Of a stretch of 64,000 nucleotides of DNA, positions 29,255 to 37,835 are shown piece after piece (the first letter of the stretch is position 1; each line of letters opens with the position of its first letter). Under the pieces are notes generated by a model. It had not been told where the DNA came from. It did no database searches and saw nothing but the letters and a program-made list of their open reading frames with translations. Source of the DNA: Streptomyces sp. 135 (GTDB taxonomy: Bacteria; Actinomycetota; Actinomycetes; Streptomycetales; Streptomycetaceae). The position numbers and the translations under genes are program-made. The stretch lies in the NCBI RefSeq assembly GCF_020026305.1, contig NZ_CP075691.1, positions 2,790,001-2,854,000 on the forward strand, in the 5' to 3' direction.

Positions 29255-29520
29255 GCACCGCCCGCTGGCGCAAGAGCAGCTACAGCAACGGCGAAGGCGG
29301 CAGCTGCGTCGAGGTCGCCTACGACTTCATCGGCGCCGCCCGTTGGCGCAAGAGCAGTTACAGCAACGGCCAGGGCGGAGACTGCGTCGAGGTGGCCGAC
29401 GGAGTCCCCGGCGTCGTCCCCGTGCGGGACAGCAAGGTCCCGCACGGCCCCGCCCTGGTGATCGGCGCCGCCGCCTGGCAGGCGTTCGTCACCGGCGCGG
29501 TCACGGCGGACCTGCGGTGA
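29236..29520 (+). CDS. DUF397 protein with an internal tandem duplication
   Basis: This 94-residue partner of the Scr1-type regulator starts at ATG 29236, inside the upstream gene's end. A normal DUF397 protein is about 60-70 residues with one RWRKSSYSNG-GG-CVEVA element. Here the element occurs twice, at residues 9-28 and 35-54, with a 26-residue period and only two differences between copies. The rest (VVPVRDSKVPHGPALVIGAAAWQAFVTGAV) is the standard DUF397 C-terminus. The family is thought to bind and modulate its HTH partner. Confidence 0.9.
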   Translation: MRKYDLSTARWRKSSYSNGEGGSCVEVAYDFIGAARWRKSSYSNGQGGDCVEVADGVPGVVPVRDSKVPHGPALVIGAAAWQAFVTGAVTADLR

Positions 29521-29526
29521 GACCGC

Positions 29527-29742
29527 TCAGGTCAGCTCGATGACCAGCATGACCACCGCCGCGACCAGCACCAGCGAGCCCACCGCCCGCTCCATCATGT
29601 AGCCGGCGCGATTGGGCTCGGTGGCGTCGTAGTCCTTCACGAACGGCTTCTGTAGAGGGCGGTTCACCCTCCACAGAAGCTGTGGTTTCACCACTTGGAC
29701 CGTCGCCATCACGATGAACAGGCACAGGAACACCACGGCCAT
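29527..29742 (-). CDS. Small two-TM membrane protein (DUF6199-like)
   Basis: This 71-residue protein starts at ATG 29742 (MAVVFLCLFIVMATVQVVKPQLLWRVNR); an upstream in-frame start would add 23 low-quality residues. There is one helix at the N-terminus and one at the C-terminus (GSLVLVAAVVMLVIEL). Between them is a polar stretch with ATEPNRAGYMMERAVG. The PxLLW..NR and EP..R.VG pattern resembles the DUF6199 group of small actinobacterial membrane proteins. Function unknown. Confidence 0.6.
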   Translation of the reverse strand: MAVVFLCLFIVMATVQVVKPQLLWRVNRPLQKPFVKDYDATEPNRAGYMMERAVGSLVLVAAVVMLVIELT

Positions 29743-29864
29743 GGAGGGGGCCTCTCTCTCCGGTTCTTCCGGGCTCGCACAGCCCGGTGAGGCCCCGTTG
29801 CCCTCGAACATGCCCCTGACACGGTGCGGAATCGGCCCTTCCCCGCAAGGGCGCGCAGCGGCTG

Positions 29865-30656
29865 TCAGGAGAAGCTGTCGGACAGTGCCTGCGTGTCGGC
29901 GTACGAAGGGATGCCCGCCGGGAGCGGCGTCCCCTGCCGCACCGCCTCGGCCGCGGCGAGGGCACCGTGCAGCGCCGCGCGGAACAGCAGCGACCCGCAG
30001 CTGACGCGCCGCACGCCCGCCTCGGCCAGTTCGGGAAGGGTGGGGCCGCCGTGCGCGTAGAGGATGTTGAGGGGGGCGTCGAGCGCCGACGCCAGCTCGG
30101 CGATGACGCGTACGTCACGCAGGCCGGGGACGAACAGGCCGTCCGCGCCCGCCTGTTCGTACGCGCGGAGCCGGTCCTCGGTCCCAGCCGTGTGGTCCCC
30201 CGGCAGCCAGTGCGTGTCCGTGCGGGCGTTGACGAAGAGGCAGCCGTCCGTCGCCTCCTTCACCGCCCGGATCACCGCGCACTGCCGGTCCAGGTCGGCG
30301 AGGGTGCCGTCGGGGCGGCCGTCCTCGATGTTGACGCCGACCACGCCCGCCTCCGCCAACTCGACGGCGAGCGCCGCGACGTCCTGCGGGCGGTCGCTGA
30401 AGCCGCCCTCGACGTCGACGCTGACCAGGACGTCGAGACGGGCGAGGCCACGGGCGAGCCGTACGGTCTCCGCGCGCGTACCGCCCACCCCGTCCGGCAG
30501 CCCCGCGGCGGCGGCCACCCCCAGGCTCGTCGTGCCGACCGCGCGGAACCCGGCGGCGGCCAGCGCGGCGGCCGAGGCGTGGTCCCAGGCGTTGGGGAGC
30601 AGCAGGGGTGCGCCGGGGCGGTGCAGGTCGCGGAATTCCTTGTGGCGAAGCGTCAT
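29865..30656 (-). CDS. Isocitrate lyase/PEP-mutase superfamily protein
   Basis: This 263-residue TIM-barrel protein carries PLLLPNAWDHASAAALAAAGF and VGTTSLGVAAAAGLPDG. The metal-binding motif is VLVSVDVEGGF, followed by VGVNIEDGRPDG, FVNARTDTHW and ADGLFVPGLRD. Members act on C-C or C-P bonds of 2-oxo acids (oxaloacetate hydrolases, PEP-mutase-like enzymes, carboxyvinyl-phosphonate mutases). The canonical catalytic KKCGH-type loop of isocitrate lyase is absent, so it belongs to the PEP-mutase-like branch. Substrate unknown. It is probably monocistronic. Confidence 0.85.
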   Translation of the reverse strand: MTLRHKEFRDLHRPGAPLLLPNAWDHASAAALAAAGFRAVGTTSLGVAAAAGLPDGVGGTRAETVRLARGLARLDVLVSVDVEGGFSDRPQDVAALAVELAEAGVVGVNIEDGRPDGTLADLDRQCAVIRAVKEATDGCLFVNARTDTHWLPGDHTAGTEDRLRAYEQAGADGLFVPGLRDVRVIAELASALDAPLNILYAHGGPTLPELAEAGVRRVSCGSLLFRAALHGALAAAEAVRQGTPLPAGIPSYADTQALSDSFS

Positions 30657-30699
30657 GGTCCGACCGTACGGCGGCGACGCTTCGGTACGGGCCGCAGCG

Positions 30700-31194
30700 T
30701 CATCGCCAGGGTGCCGACGTGGGCAGGAAGTGCACGTCGTAGAGGTCCTGTTCGGAGCGGAGACTGTCGAAGGACTCCAGGCCGTGCTGGATGCGGCCCA
30801 GCGCGCGGAAGTACCCGAAGCGCTCGACGCCCGGCGTCAGCACGGCCAGCAGCCGGGCGGTGGAGCCGCGTGCCGCGCCGAACGCGTGCGGCACGCGGGG
30901 CGGGACCACGACGAGGCCGCCCTCCTCCACGGTCGACAGCTCCCCGTCGAGCAGGAACTCGGCGGTGCCCGAGGCGACGTAGAACAGTTCGTGCGACAGG
31001 GCGTGGAAGTGCGGGCGCGCACCATCGGCGCCCTCGCCGAGGGTCAGCGCGTTCGCGCCGAGCGCGCCGCCGGTGTCGCTCGCGTCGGCGAGCAGCGAGA
31101 AGCCGCCGCCATGCGGGAGGGGCACGCACTCGGCGTCGGTGGGGCGGCGGACGAACGGCGGGCGTGTCTTGGGGCTGCCGTTGGGTATGACCAC
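30700..31194 (-). CDS. Cupin-domain protein
   Basis: The 164-residue protein starts at GTG 31194 with an AGGA-type site upstream. A single cupin domain is visible, with the two conserved blocks ARPHFHALSHELFYVASGTAEFLLDG (His/His/Glu ligands) and VVVPPRVPHAFGAA (His ligand), so it should bind a divalent metal. A C-terminal extension ends YDVHFLPTSAPWR. Such proteins are dioxygenases, isomerases or sensory proteins. It is divergent from a LysR regulator 170 bp away, the likely controller. Confidence 0.85.
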   Translation of the reverse strand: MVIPNGSPKTRPPFVRRPTDAECVPLPHGGGFSLLADASDTGGALGANALTLGEGADGARPHFHALSHELFYVASGTAEFLLDGELSTVEEGGLVVVPPRVPHAFGAARGSTARLLAVLTPGVERFGYFRALGRIQHGLESFDSLRSEQDLYDVHFLPTSAPWR

Positions 31195-31364
31195 GGGTCC
31201 TGGCCTTTCGGGGATATGGGTGGGTGAGCGGGCGCGAATTCGGTCTGGCACGCCATTCGAACCCGGGAAGCAATCGCGTACCACCGGCTGTTGTCGCCCA
31301 CAGAAATCACGGATCGTGATCAATCCAGGCAGGGGCGGGGGCCAGTCGGGAGCGAGGCGGGGGC

Positions 31365-32291
31365 ATGGAGCTACGGCAGCTGGAGTACTTCGTGGCGGTG
31401 GCCGAGGAGGGCGGGTTCGCGCGTGCCGCCGAGCGCTGCGGGATCGTGCAGTCGGCGGTGAGCCAGCAAGTGCGGCGCCTGGAGCGGGAGTGGGGCGTAC
31501 TCCTCTTCGAGCGGTCCACGCGGCACGTACGGCTGTCCGGGGCGGGCGAGCGGCTGCTGCCGGAGGCGCGGGCCGTACTCGCGGCGGCCCGGCGGGCCCG
31601 GCAGGTCGCCGCCGACGTTGCGGGCGGCTCGGACGGCGTGCTGCGCGTGGGCGGAGTGCAGGCCCCTGGCGGTCGGATCTTCGGCGTACTGAACGAGCTG
31701 GCGGAGCGGGCGCCCGGCCTCCAGGTCACGCTGCGACGCCTGCCGCCCGCCGAGCGGCTCGCGGCGGTACGGGCGGGCGAACTGGACGCCGCTTTCGTAC
31801 GCGCGCTGGACGCGGCCCCCGGGCTGGAACTGCTGCCGGTGTGGAGCGACCCGCTGTACGTGGCGCTGCCCGCCGGCCATCCACTGGCGGAAGAAACGGT
31901 CCTACGGCTCGATCGGCTCACGGCGGCCGGGCTGGCGCTGCGGCTCGCGCCGCGCGAGAACAACCCGCCCTTCCACGACCTGATCACCGGGGCCCTGCGT
32001 GCGGCGGGAGCGGAACGGCCGCTTCTGGGGCCGCCGTTCACGACACTCCAGGAAACACTGACGGCGATCGGCGGCCCGGGTGAGTCGTCGTGGACCGTGT
32101 TCTACGAGGTGAGCGGTCTGCCGTCGCTGCCCCGCGTGGCGGTGCGACCACTGGCGGGGCCGTCGGTGGTCACCTGCCTCGCCGTCCGGCCGGGGCCGCC
32201 GGGTGCGGCCCTGCGCGAGCTGCTGCTTGTCACCACGGCACGGGAGGGGGCAAATCAGGGGGCGAGCTCTACCCCGTCGCCGAGGAGCTGA
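31365..32291 (+). CDS. LysR-family transcriptional regulator
   Basis: This 308-residue regulator begins with the LysR winged HTH, MELRQLEYFVAVAEEGGFARAAERCGIVQSAVSQQVRRLERE (residues 1-60). A periplasmic-binding-like effector domain follows from about residue 90 (GVLRVGGVQAPGGRIFGVLNELAERAPGLQVTLRRLP). It is divergent from the cupin gene; LysR regulators usually control the adjacent divergent gene in response to a pathway metabolite. Its 3' end overlaps the convergent TetR gene by 23 bp. Confidence 0.93.
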   Translation: MELRQLEYFVAVAEEGGFARAAERCGIVQSAVSQQVRRLEREWGVLLFERSTRHVRLSGAGERLLPEARAVLAAARRARQVAADVAGGSDGVLRVGGVQAPGGRIFGVLNELAERAPGLQVTLRRLPPAERLAAVRAGELDAAFVRALDAAPGLELLPVWSDPLYVALPAGHPLAEETVLRLDRLTAAGLALRLAPRENNPPFHDLITGALRAAGAERPLLGPPFTTLQETLTAIGGPGESSWTVFYEVSGLPSLPRVAVRPLAGPSVVTCLAVRPGPPGAALRELLLVTTAREGANQGASSTPSPRS

Positions 32292-32898
32292 CCGCGCCCG
32301 TGACCACGTCCCACGCCGCTATCGCCCGCTCCGCGACCTTCTCCAGGTCGCTGCGGGTGGCGCCGTCACGGGCCTGGACGGACATGCCCTGAAGTACGGC
32401 GGTGTAGAAGGAGGCGACCGCCCGGGTGTCCGTGTCGGCGGGCAACTCGCCGTTCAGGATGCCCTGTTCGACCCGGCGGGCGATGCTGCTGATTCCGTCC
32501 TCGCGCCACTGGGCGAGCCTCTCCTGTATGGGCGCGTTCTCCGCCGAGCAGTTGGCGGCGGCCTGCACGATCATGCAGCCGCCGGGCTTGGCCTCGTCCG
32601 TGTACGCGCGCACGTTCCCCCGGAGGATCGCCGCGACGGCCTCCCTGGCGGTCGGCTCGTCGGCGAGGGCGCGGGCGATGAACTCCCCCTCGGTGGCGCC
32701 GTACAGGGCCACGGCCTCCAGGAACAGTTTCTCCTTGGAGCCGAACGCGGCGTAGAGGCTGGGCGAGCGGATCTCCATGGCGGAGGTCAGGTCGGTCATG
32801 GACGTCGCCTCATACCCCTGCTCCCAGAACACGGCCATGGCGCGCTCCAGCGCGGTGGTCCGGTCGAAGCTCCTGGGGCGCCCGCGTGCCGCCGTCAT
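32269..32898 (-). CDS. TetR-family repressor
   Basis: This 209-residue protein has an N-terminal TetR helix-turn-helix (ALERAMAVFWEQGYEATSMTDLTSAM and SPSLYAAFGSKEKLFLEAV) at about residues 15-60. The ligand domain contains PGGCMIVQAAANCS, typical of the AcrR-like group that controls oxidoreductases. It is divergent from an SDR oxidoreductase with 176 bp between them, and that gap carries strong inverted and direct repeats, so it very likely represses itself and the SDR gene. Confidence 0.92.
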   Translation of the reverse strand: MTAARGRPRSFDRTTALERAMAVFWEQGYEATSMTDLTSAMEIRSPSLYAAFGSKEKLFLEAVALYGATEGEFIARALADEPTAREAVAAILRGNVRAYTDEAKPGGCMIVQAAANCSAENAPIQERLAQWREDGISSIARRVEQGILNGELPADTDTRAVASFYTAVLQGMSVQARDGATRSDLEKVAERAIAAWDVVTGAVSSSATG

Positions 32899-32929
32899 GA
32901 CCTCTACCCCTTAAGGATCTTGGCGCGGT

Positions 32930-33011
32930 GATTTCTGTGTCGTTCACTCAATATATCTCTTGACGGGGGAGGGCGGGCGTGTGACGATTTCTGTGTCGAT
33001 CGGCACAGAAA
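32930..33011. promoter_or_regulatory. Probable TetR operators: repeated GATTTCTGTGTCG with one near-perfect palindrome
   Basis: GATTTCTGTGTCG occurs at 32930-32942 and again at 32986-32998. The second copy is part of a 24-bp near-perfect palindrome (32988-33011) with arms TTTCTGTG and CACAGAAA around a central CGATCG; only one symmetric pair mismatches. The site lies between the divergent tetR and SDR genes in an AT-rich patch (AATATATC) suited to promoters. Confidence 0.65.
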
Positions 33012-33074
33012 GCTGACCGGCACGGACGGTTGCCCGGCACAGTGACGGGCCGAGAAGCGGGGGGCGTGCGCGCG

Positions 33075-33827
33075 ATGGGCGAGTTGACGTTGGCGGGGAA
33101 GGCCGCGCTGGTGACGGGCGGCAGCAGGGGCATCGGCGCGGCGATCGTGCGGCGGCTCGCGGCGGAGGGCGCGGACGTGGCGTTCACGTACGTCAGCGCG
33201 GCCGGCGAGGCGAAGGCGAAGGACGTGGTGGCGGACGTCGCGGCGCTGGGGCGGCGCGCCGTGGCGCTCCAGGCGGACGCGGCGGACGCCGACGCGGTCA
33301 CGGGCGCGGTGGACCGCGCGGCGGCGGAGCTGGGAGGCCTGGACATCCTGGTGAACAACGCGGGCGTATTTCCGAGCGGCCCGTTGGAGGACGTCACCCG
33401 CGAGGAGTTGGAGCGCACGCTGGCCATTCATGTCAGCGCGGCGTTCCTCGCGGCGCAGAGCGCGGTGCGGCACCTGCCGGAGGGCGGCCGGATCATCAGC
33501 ATCGGCAGCAATCTGGCGGAGCGGACACCCTTCGGCGGCATAGCGCTCTACGCGATGAGCAAGGCGGCCCTGTCCGGACTCACCCGGGGGCTGGCCCGCG
33601 AGCTGGGCCCGAGGGGGATCACTGCGAACGTCGTGCACCCGGGCTCCACCGACACGGACATGAACCCCTCGGACTCCCCCGAGGCGGAATTCCAGCGGGA
33701 CCTGTCCGCCCTGGGCCGCTTCCTCGACCCGGACGACGTCGCGGCCCAGGTCCTGCACCTGGCGGGCCCCGGCGGGCGGAACATCACGGGCACGGCGATA
33801 ACGGTCGACTCGGGCACCAACGCCTAG
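33075..33827 (+). CDS. Short-chain dehydrogenase/reductase
   Basis: This 250-residue NAD(P)-dependent oxidoreductase starts at ATG 33075 (MGELTLAGKAALVTGG); an earlier in-frame start at 33030 lies too near the operator region. SDR motifs: cofactor-binding TGGSRGIGAAI, LVNNAGV, the catalytic IGSNLAER Ser region, YAMSKAAL (Tyr-x3-Lys) and the PG motif in VVHPGSTDTDM. It resembles 3-oxoacyl-ACP-reductase-like SDRs of unknown substrate. It is divergent from, and presumably repressed by, the TetR protein. Confidence 0.93.
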   Translation: MGELTLAGKAALVTGGSRGIGAAIVRRLAAEGADVAFTYVSAAGEAKAKDVVADVAALGRRAVALQADAADADAVTGAVDRAAAELGGLDILVNNAGVFPSGPLEDVTREELERTLAIHVSAAFLAAQSAVRHLPEGGRIISIGSNLAERTPFGGIALYAMSKAALSGLTRGLARELGPRGITANVVHPGSTDTDMNPSDSPEAEFQRDLSALGRFLDPDDVAAQVLHLAGPGGRNITGTAITVDSGTNA

Positions 33828-33864
33828 CTTCCGCGTGGGGGCGCCCTTGGCCCAAGATGCCCCT

Positions 33865-34542
33865 ATGAAGAGTGACTTGTTCTCCAGTGACCACATGGCG
33901 CAGCCGGCCCTGGCCCCCGGAATGACCCTTCAGAACGCCAAGTCCATCAAGTACGCGGTGAGCGGTGAGATGTTCGCGCGGCAGGGCGCGATGATCGCGT
34001 ACCGCGGTGACTTGCAGTTCGAGCGCAAGGGCCAGGGCGTGGGCGGCATGCTCAAGCGCGCGATGACCGGTGAGGGACTGCCGCTGATGGCCGTGCGCGG
34101 CCAGGGCGAGGCGTGGTTCGCGCACGAGGCGCAGAACTGCTTCATCGTCGACGTCGAACCGGGCGACGTCCTCACGGTCAACGGCCGCAACGTCCTGTGC
34201 TTCGACGCCACCCTCTCGTACGAGATCAAGACGGTGAAGGGCTCGGGGATCGCCGGGGGCGGGCTGTTCAACAGCGTCTTCACGGGCGCTGGCCGCCTCG
34301 GCCTGGTCTGCGACGGCAACCCGCTGGTGATCCCCGTCTCCCCGCAGCAGCCGGTGTACGTGGACACGGACGCGGTGGTCGGCTGGACCGCCGATCTCGC
34401 CACGTCCCTGCACCGCTCGCAGTCCATCGGTTCGATGATCCGCGGCGGCTCGGGCGAGGCGGTGCAGCTGATGCTTCGGGGTGAGGGCCACGTCATCGTG
34501 CGGCCGAGCGAGGTGACGCCGCAGAAGGCGCAGCAGCACTGA
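33865..34542 (+). CDS. AIM24-family protein
   Basis: This 225-residue protein starts at ATG 33865 (MKSDLFSSDHM). It folds as a beta-rich AIM24/TRAP-like jelly roll: SIKYAVSGEMFARQGAMIAYRGDLQFE, GLPLMAVRGQGEAWFAHEAQNCFIVDVEPGD, FNSVFTGAGRLGLVCDGNPLVIPVSPQQPVYVDTDAVVGW and GSGEAVQLMLRGEGHVIVRPSE. AIM24 proteins are widespread in actinobacteria; the yeast member is mitochondrial, but a biochemical role in bacteria is not established. It stands alone, 37 bp after the SDR gene. Confidence 0.88.
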   Translation: MKSDLFSSDHMAQPALAPGMTLQNAKSIKYAVSGEMFARQGAMIAYRGDLQFERKGQGVGGMLKRAMTGEGLPLMAVRGQGEAWFAHEAQNCFIVDVEPGDVLTVNGRNVLCFDATLSYEIKTVKGSGIAGGGLFNSVFTGAGRLGLVCDGNPLVIPVSPQQPVYVDTDAVVGWTADLATSLHRSQSIGSMIRGGSGEAVQLMLRGEGHVIVRPSEVTPQKAQQH

Positions 34543-34592
34543 GTGCCGCCGCGCACTCCCGCGCCCACCGGGGCCCTCACCTGAGCGAAGCG

Positions 34593-35891
34593 TCAGACGG
34601 CCCGGCGCTCCCGCTGCTCCCGCTCCCGCTGCTCGTATCCGGCGAGGCGGACGCAGACGGTCAGGCCGTGCATGGCCTGCTCCAGCTCAGCGAGGGACGG
34701 GTAGCTGGGGGCGATGCGGATGACGGCGTCCCGCGGGTCGTCGCCGTAGGGGTGCGTGGCGCCGGCCGGGGTCAGCACGATGCCGGCCTCGGCGGCGCGG
34801 CGCACCACGTCCTTGGCGCAGCCGTCGGGGACCTGGAGGGTCACGAAGTAGCCGCCCTTGGGGGAGGTCCAGGTCGCGAGGCCGGTGCCGCCCAGCTCGG
34901 CGTCGAGGATCCGGGCCACGGCCTCGAACTTGGGCTGGAGCAGGGCGCGCTGGCGCTCCATGTGGGCCCGCACACCGTCGGCGTCCCGCAGGAACAGCAC
35001 GTGGCGCAGCTGGTTGATCTTGTCGGGGCCGATCGAGCGCTTCTGGTTGTTGGCGAGGAGCCACTTGACGTTGGCGGGCGAGGAGCCGAAGAAGGCGACG
35101 CCCGCGCCCGCCGCGGTGATCTTGGAGGTGGAGCCGAAGACGAACGCCCGGTCCGGGTTCCCGGCCTCGGCGCAGGCGCCGAGCAGGTCGGCGATCTCGG
35201 CGGGCTCGTCGGTGAGGTGGTGGGCGGCGTAGGCGTTGTCCCAGAAGATCCGGAAGTCGGGGGCCGCGGTCTCCATGCGGGCGAGGCGGGCCACGGTCTC
35301 GTCGCTGTAGACGACGCCGTCGGGGTTGCTGTACTTCGGCACGCACCAGATGCCCTTGACCGCCGGGTTCTCGGCGGCGAGGCGCTCGACCTCGTCCATG
35401 TCGGGCCCGTCGGCCGTCATCGGCACCGGGATCATGTCGATGCCGAACCGCTCGCAGAGCGCGAAGTGCCGGTCGTAGCCGGGCACGGGGCACAGGAACG
35501 CGACGCGCTCCTGGTCCACCCAGCGCGAGGTGGCGCCGGGCAGCACGCCGAGGAGGGCGTGCACGAGGCAGTCGTGCATCAGCTCCAGGCTGGAGTTGCC
35601 GAGGGCGAGCAGCTGGGCGGCGGGCACCTGGAGCAGCTCGGCGAAGATCTCGCGGAGCTCGGGCAGGCCCTGGAGGCCGCCGTAGTTGCGTACGTCCGTG
35701 CCGTCGGCGGAGGTGTGGCGTCCGCCGGGCAGGCTCAGCAGGTCCTCGCTGAGGTCGAGCTGCTCCGGTGCGGGCTTGCCCCGGGTGAGGTCCAGGGAGA
35801 GCCCGCGCCCCGCGAGGTCCTCGTAGTCCTTCCTGGCCCGCTCCAGGAGGCCGGCCAGGGCCGGGGCGTCGGGGCTCAGCTCGGTGGTCAT
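34593..35891 (-). CDS. PLP-dependent aminotransferase (aspartate aminotransferase type Ic-like)
   Basis: This 432-residue protein starts at ATG 35891 (MTTELSPDAPALAG); the open frame extends 68 codons upstream without support. Fold-type I features: the substrate/PLP Asp in IFWDNAY (Asp218), the Schiff-base Lys257 in FGSTSKITAAGAG, GNSSLELMHDCLVHALLG and the C-terminal VIRIAPSYPS. The sequence matches the aminotransferase group with a long N-terminal LDLTRGKPAPEQLDLS segment, described as class Ic aspartate aminotransferases. It likely interconverts aspartate/oxaloacetate and glutamate/2-oxoglutarate. Single gene. Confidence 0.9.
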   Translation of the reverse strand: MTTELSPDAPALAGLLERARKDYEDLAGRGLSLDLTRGKPAPEQLDLSEDLLSLPGGRHTSADGTDVRNYGGLQGLPELREIFAELLQVPAAQLLALGNSSLELMHDCLVHALLGVLPGATSRWVDQERVAFLCPVPGYDRHFALCERFGIDMIPVPMTADGPDMDEVERLAAENPAVKGIWCVPKYSNPDGVVYSDETVARLARMETAAPDFRIFWDNAYAAHHLTDEPAEIADLLGACAEAGNPDRAFVFGSTSKITAAGAGVAFFGSSPANVKWLLANNQKRSIGPDKINQLRHVLFLRDADGVRAHMERQRALLQPKFEAVARILDAELGGTGLATWTSPKGGYFVTLQVPDGCAKDVVRRAAEAGIVLTPAGATHPYGDDPRDAVIRIAPSYPSLAELEQAMHGLTVCVRLAGYEQREREQRERRAV

Positions 35892-36106
35892 GGTGTTGCC
35901 TCTCGCAGGTGCCGCATCGATGGGTCGCGCCTGCCGAGAATACAAAACCGGGCACCCCGGCTTTTCACCCGTGAGAAGGGCCCGGCCGCCGACGCGTCGA
36001 TATGCCGTGTGCGGGACCTTGACCGGCCCCCCTGCCCCTCCTATCGTCGCCACGCCACCCACGACGTAGGACGTGGGATCTCTCAAGGGAGACAAGGGGA
36101 GAAACA

Positions 36107-37807
36107 GTGAGCGACCAGAGCGACCTGAGCCACCTGATCCCTCGGACCTCGGCCCAGGAGGGCCCCCGCCCGGCCACCGGGACCGTCCCCCGCCCGGCCG
36201 CGCCGACCGACCGGCGGGCCTTCCTCAAGTACACCGGAGCGCTGGGCGCGGCCGCCGCCGTCACCACCACGCTCTCCGCCTGCTCCGCGGGACCCGAGTC
36301 CACGAACGAGACCGGTGGCGGCGGCCAGGGCGGCGACTCCACGCTCACGGCCGTGATCGGCTACGGCAACGACGGCAGCTGGGACCCGACCCAGACCGCG
36401 TCCGCCTTCGCCATGGCGGGCAACGAACACATCTACGAGGGTCTGCTCGGCACGGACCCGATCAGCCGTGAGCCCTATGCCGCGCTCGCCACCGAGATCC
36501 CCGACGACCTCAAGGCGACCACGTGGAAGTTCTCCCTGCGGCCGGGCGCCAAGTGGCACGACGGCAAGCCCGTCACCGCCGATGACGTGGTGTTCGTATT
36601 CGACCGGATCCTCGACCCGAAGACCCAGACCCTCGCCAAGGGGTTCTTCGCGAGCTGGCTGAAGGAGGTCAGGAAGGTCGACGCCCTGTCCGTGGAGCTG
36701 ATCCTCAAATTCCCCTTCCCCGACGGCGCCGCGCGGCTCTCCCTCGCGAAGATCATGCCCAAGCACGTCTTCTCGCGGCCCGGCGCGTGGGAGGACGCGA
36801 CCAAGGGCAAGGCGATCGGCTCAGGTCCGTACCGGCAGACCGCGCACCACCCGAAGTCGAACACCACCTTCGAGGCCTTCGAGGACTACAACGGCCCGCG
36901 CAAGGCCGCCTTCAAGAAGATGAACTGGCTGACGATCGTGGACGCCGCGCCGCGCGTCGCCAAGATTTCCGGCTCCGGCGCGGACGCGGAGATCGCCGAC
37001 AACATCCCGTACGCCAACATCGGGCAGCTGAAGAAGAGCGGCATGACCGTCGAGGGCGGCGCCGGCATGAACAACCTCTTCCTGCTCTTCAACACCGCGC
37101 ACAAGCCGTTCGACGACGTACGCGTGCGGCAGGCCCTGCACTACGCCATCGACCGCGACAAGATGATCGAGGCCGCCCTCAAGGGGCACGGCAAGGCGTC
37201 GACGTCCTTCCTCAACGAGGCCAACCCCTCCTACCGGCCCGCCAAAACCGTCTACGCCCACGACCTGGCGAAGGCGAGGAAGCTGCTGGGGGAGGCGGGC
37301 GTCGGCAAGCTGACGGTCAACCTCATGGCGGTCAACGTGAGCTGGATCGTGGACTGCCTGCCGACCATCCAGGACGGCTGGGAGAAGCTCGGCGTCGAGG
37401 TCACCCTCGACCCGCAGGAGACCACCGCCGTCTTCACCAAGCTGGACCAGAAGAAGGACTTCCAGGTCGTCGCGGCCGCCTCGAACCCCAACCAGTTCGG
37501 GCTCGACGCCGACCTGATCATGCACTACAACTACGGCCCCGAGAACCTCTGGATGGGCTACGCCCGCTGGGCCCAGAACCCCACCGCCAAGAAGCTCTTC
37601 AAGGACATGGCGCAGGCCACGCGCGAGCCGGAGGCGGGCAGGAAGCGGGCCATGATCCAGGACTACATCGACGTCGTGGCCGAGCAGGCCGTGCTCTATC
37701 CGGTCGTGCACAACGAACTCATGACGGCCTGGGACCCGAAGAAGATCAGCGGCGTCCAGGCCCAGCCCTATCCGGGGATCAACCTGCTCCAGGCCAAGTG
37801 GGCCTGA
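36107..37807 (+). CDS. Peptide/opine-type ABC transporter substrate-binding lipoprotein
   Basis: This 566-residue lipoprotein starts at GTG 36107 with AAGGGGAGAAAC upstream. A Tat-type signal (DRRAFLKYTGALGAAAAV) ends in a lipobox with Cys59 (LSAC), so it is exported folded and tethered to the membrane. The family-5 binding domain follows: ANEHIYEGLLGTDPISREPYAALA-like N-lobe, WKFSLRPGAKWHDGKPVTADDVVF, and VRQALHYAIDRDKMIEAAL. It captures peptides, opines or nickel-type ligands. First gene of a five-gene operon with the permeases, ATPases and a DapA-like aldolase. Confidence 0.92.
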   Translation: MSDQSDLSHLIPRTSAQEGPRPATGTVPRPAAPTDRRAFLKYTGALGAAAAVTTTLSACSAGPESTNETGGGGQGGDSTLTAVIGYGNDGSWDPTQTASAFAMAGNEHIYEGLLGTDPISREPYAALATEIPDDLKATTWKFSLRPGAKWHDGKPVTADDVVFVFDRILDPKTQTLAKGFFASWLKEVRKVDALSVELILKFPFPDGAARLSLAKIMPKHVFSRPGAWEDATKGKAIGSGPYRQTAHHPKSNTTFEAFEDYNGPRKAAFKKMNWLTIVDAAPRVAKISGSGADAEIADNIPYANIGQLKKSGMTVEGGAGMNNLFLLFNTAHKPFDDVRVRQALHYAIDRDKMIEAALKGHGKASTSFLNEANPSYRPAKTVYAHDLAKARKLLGEAGVGKLTVNLMAVNVSWIVDCLPTIQDGWEKLGVEVTLDPQETTAVFTKLDQKKDFQVVAAASNPNQFGLDADLIMHYNYGPENLWMGYARWAQNPTAKKLFKDMAQATREPEAGRKRAMIQDYIDVVAEQAVLYPVVHNELMTAWDPKKISGVQAQPYPGINLLQAKWA

Positions 37808-37835
37808 CGAACGGCCGGTTCGGGAGGCGCACGCC

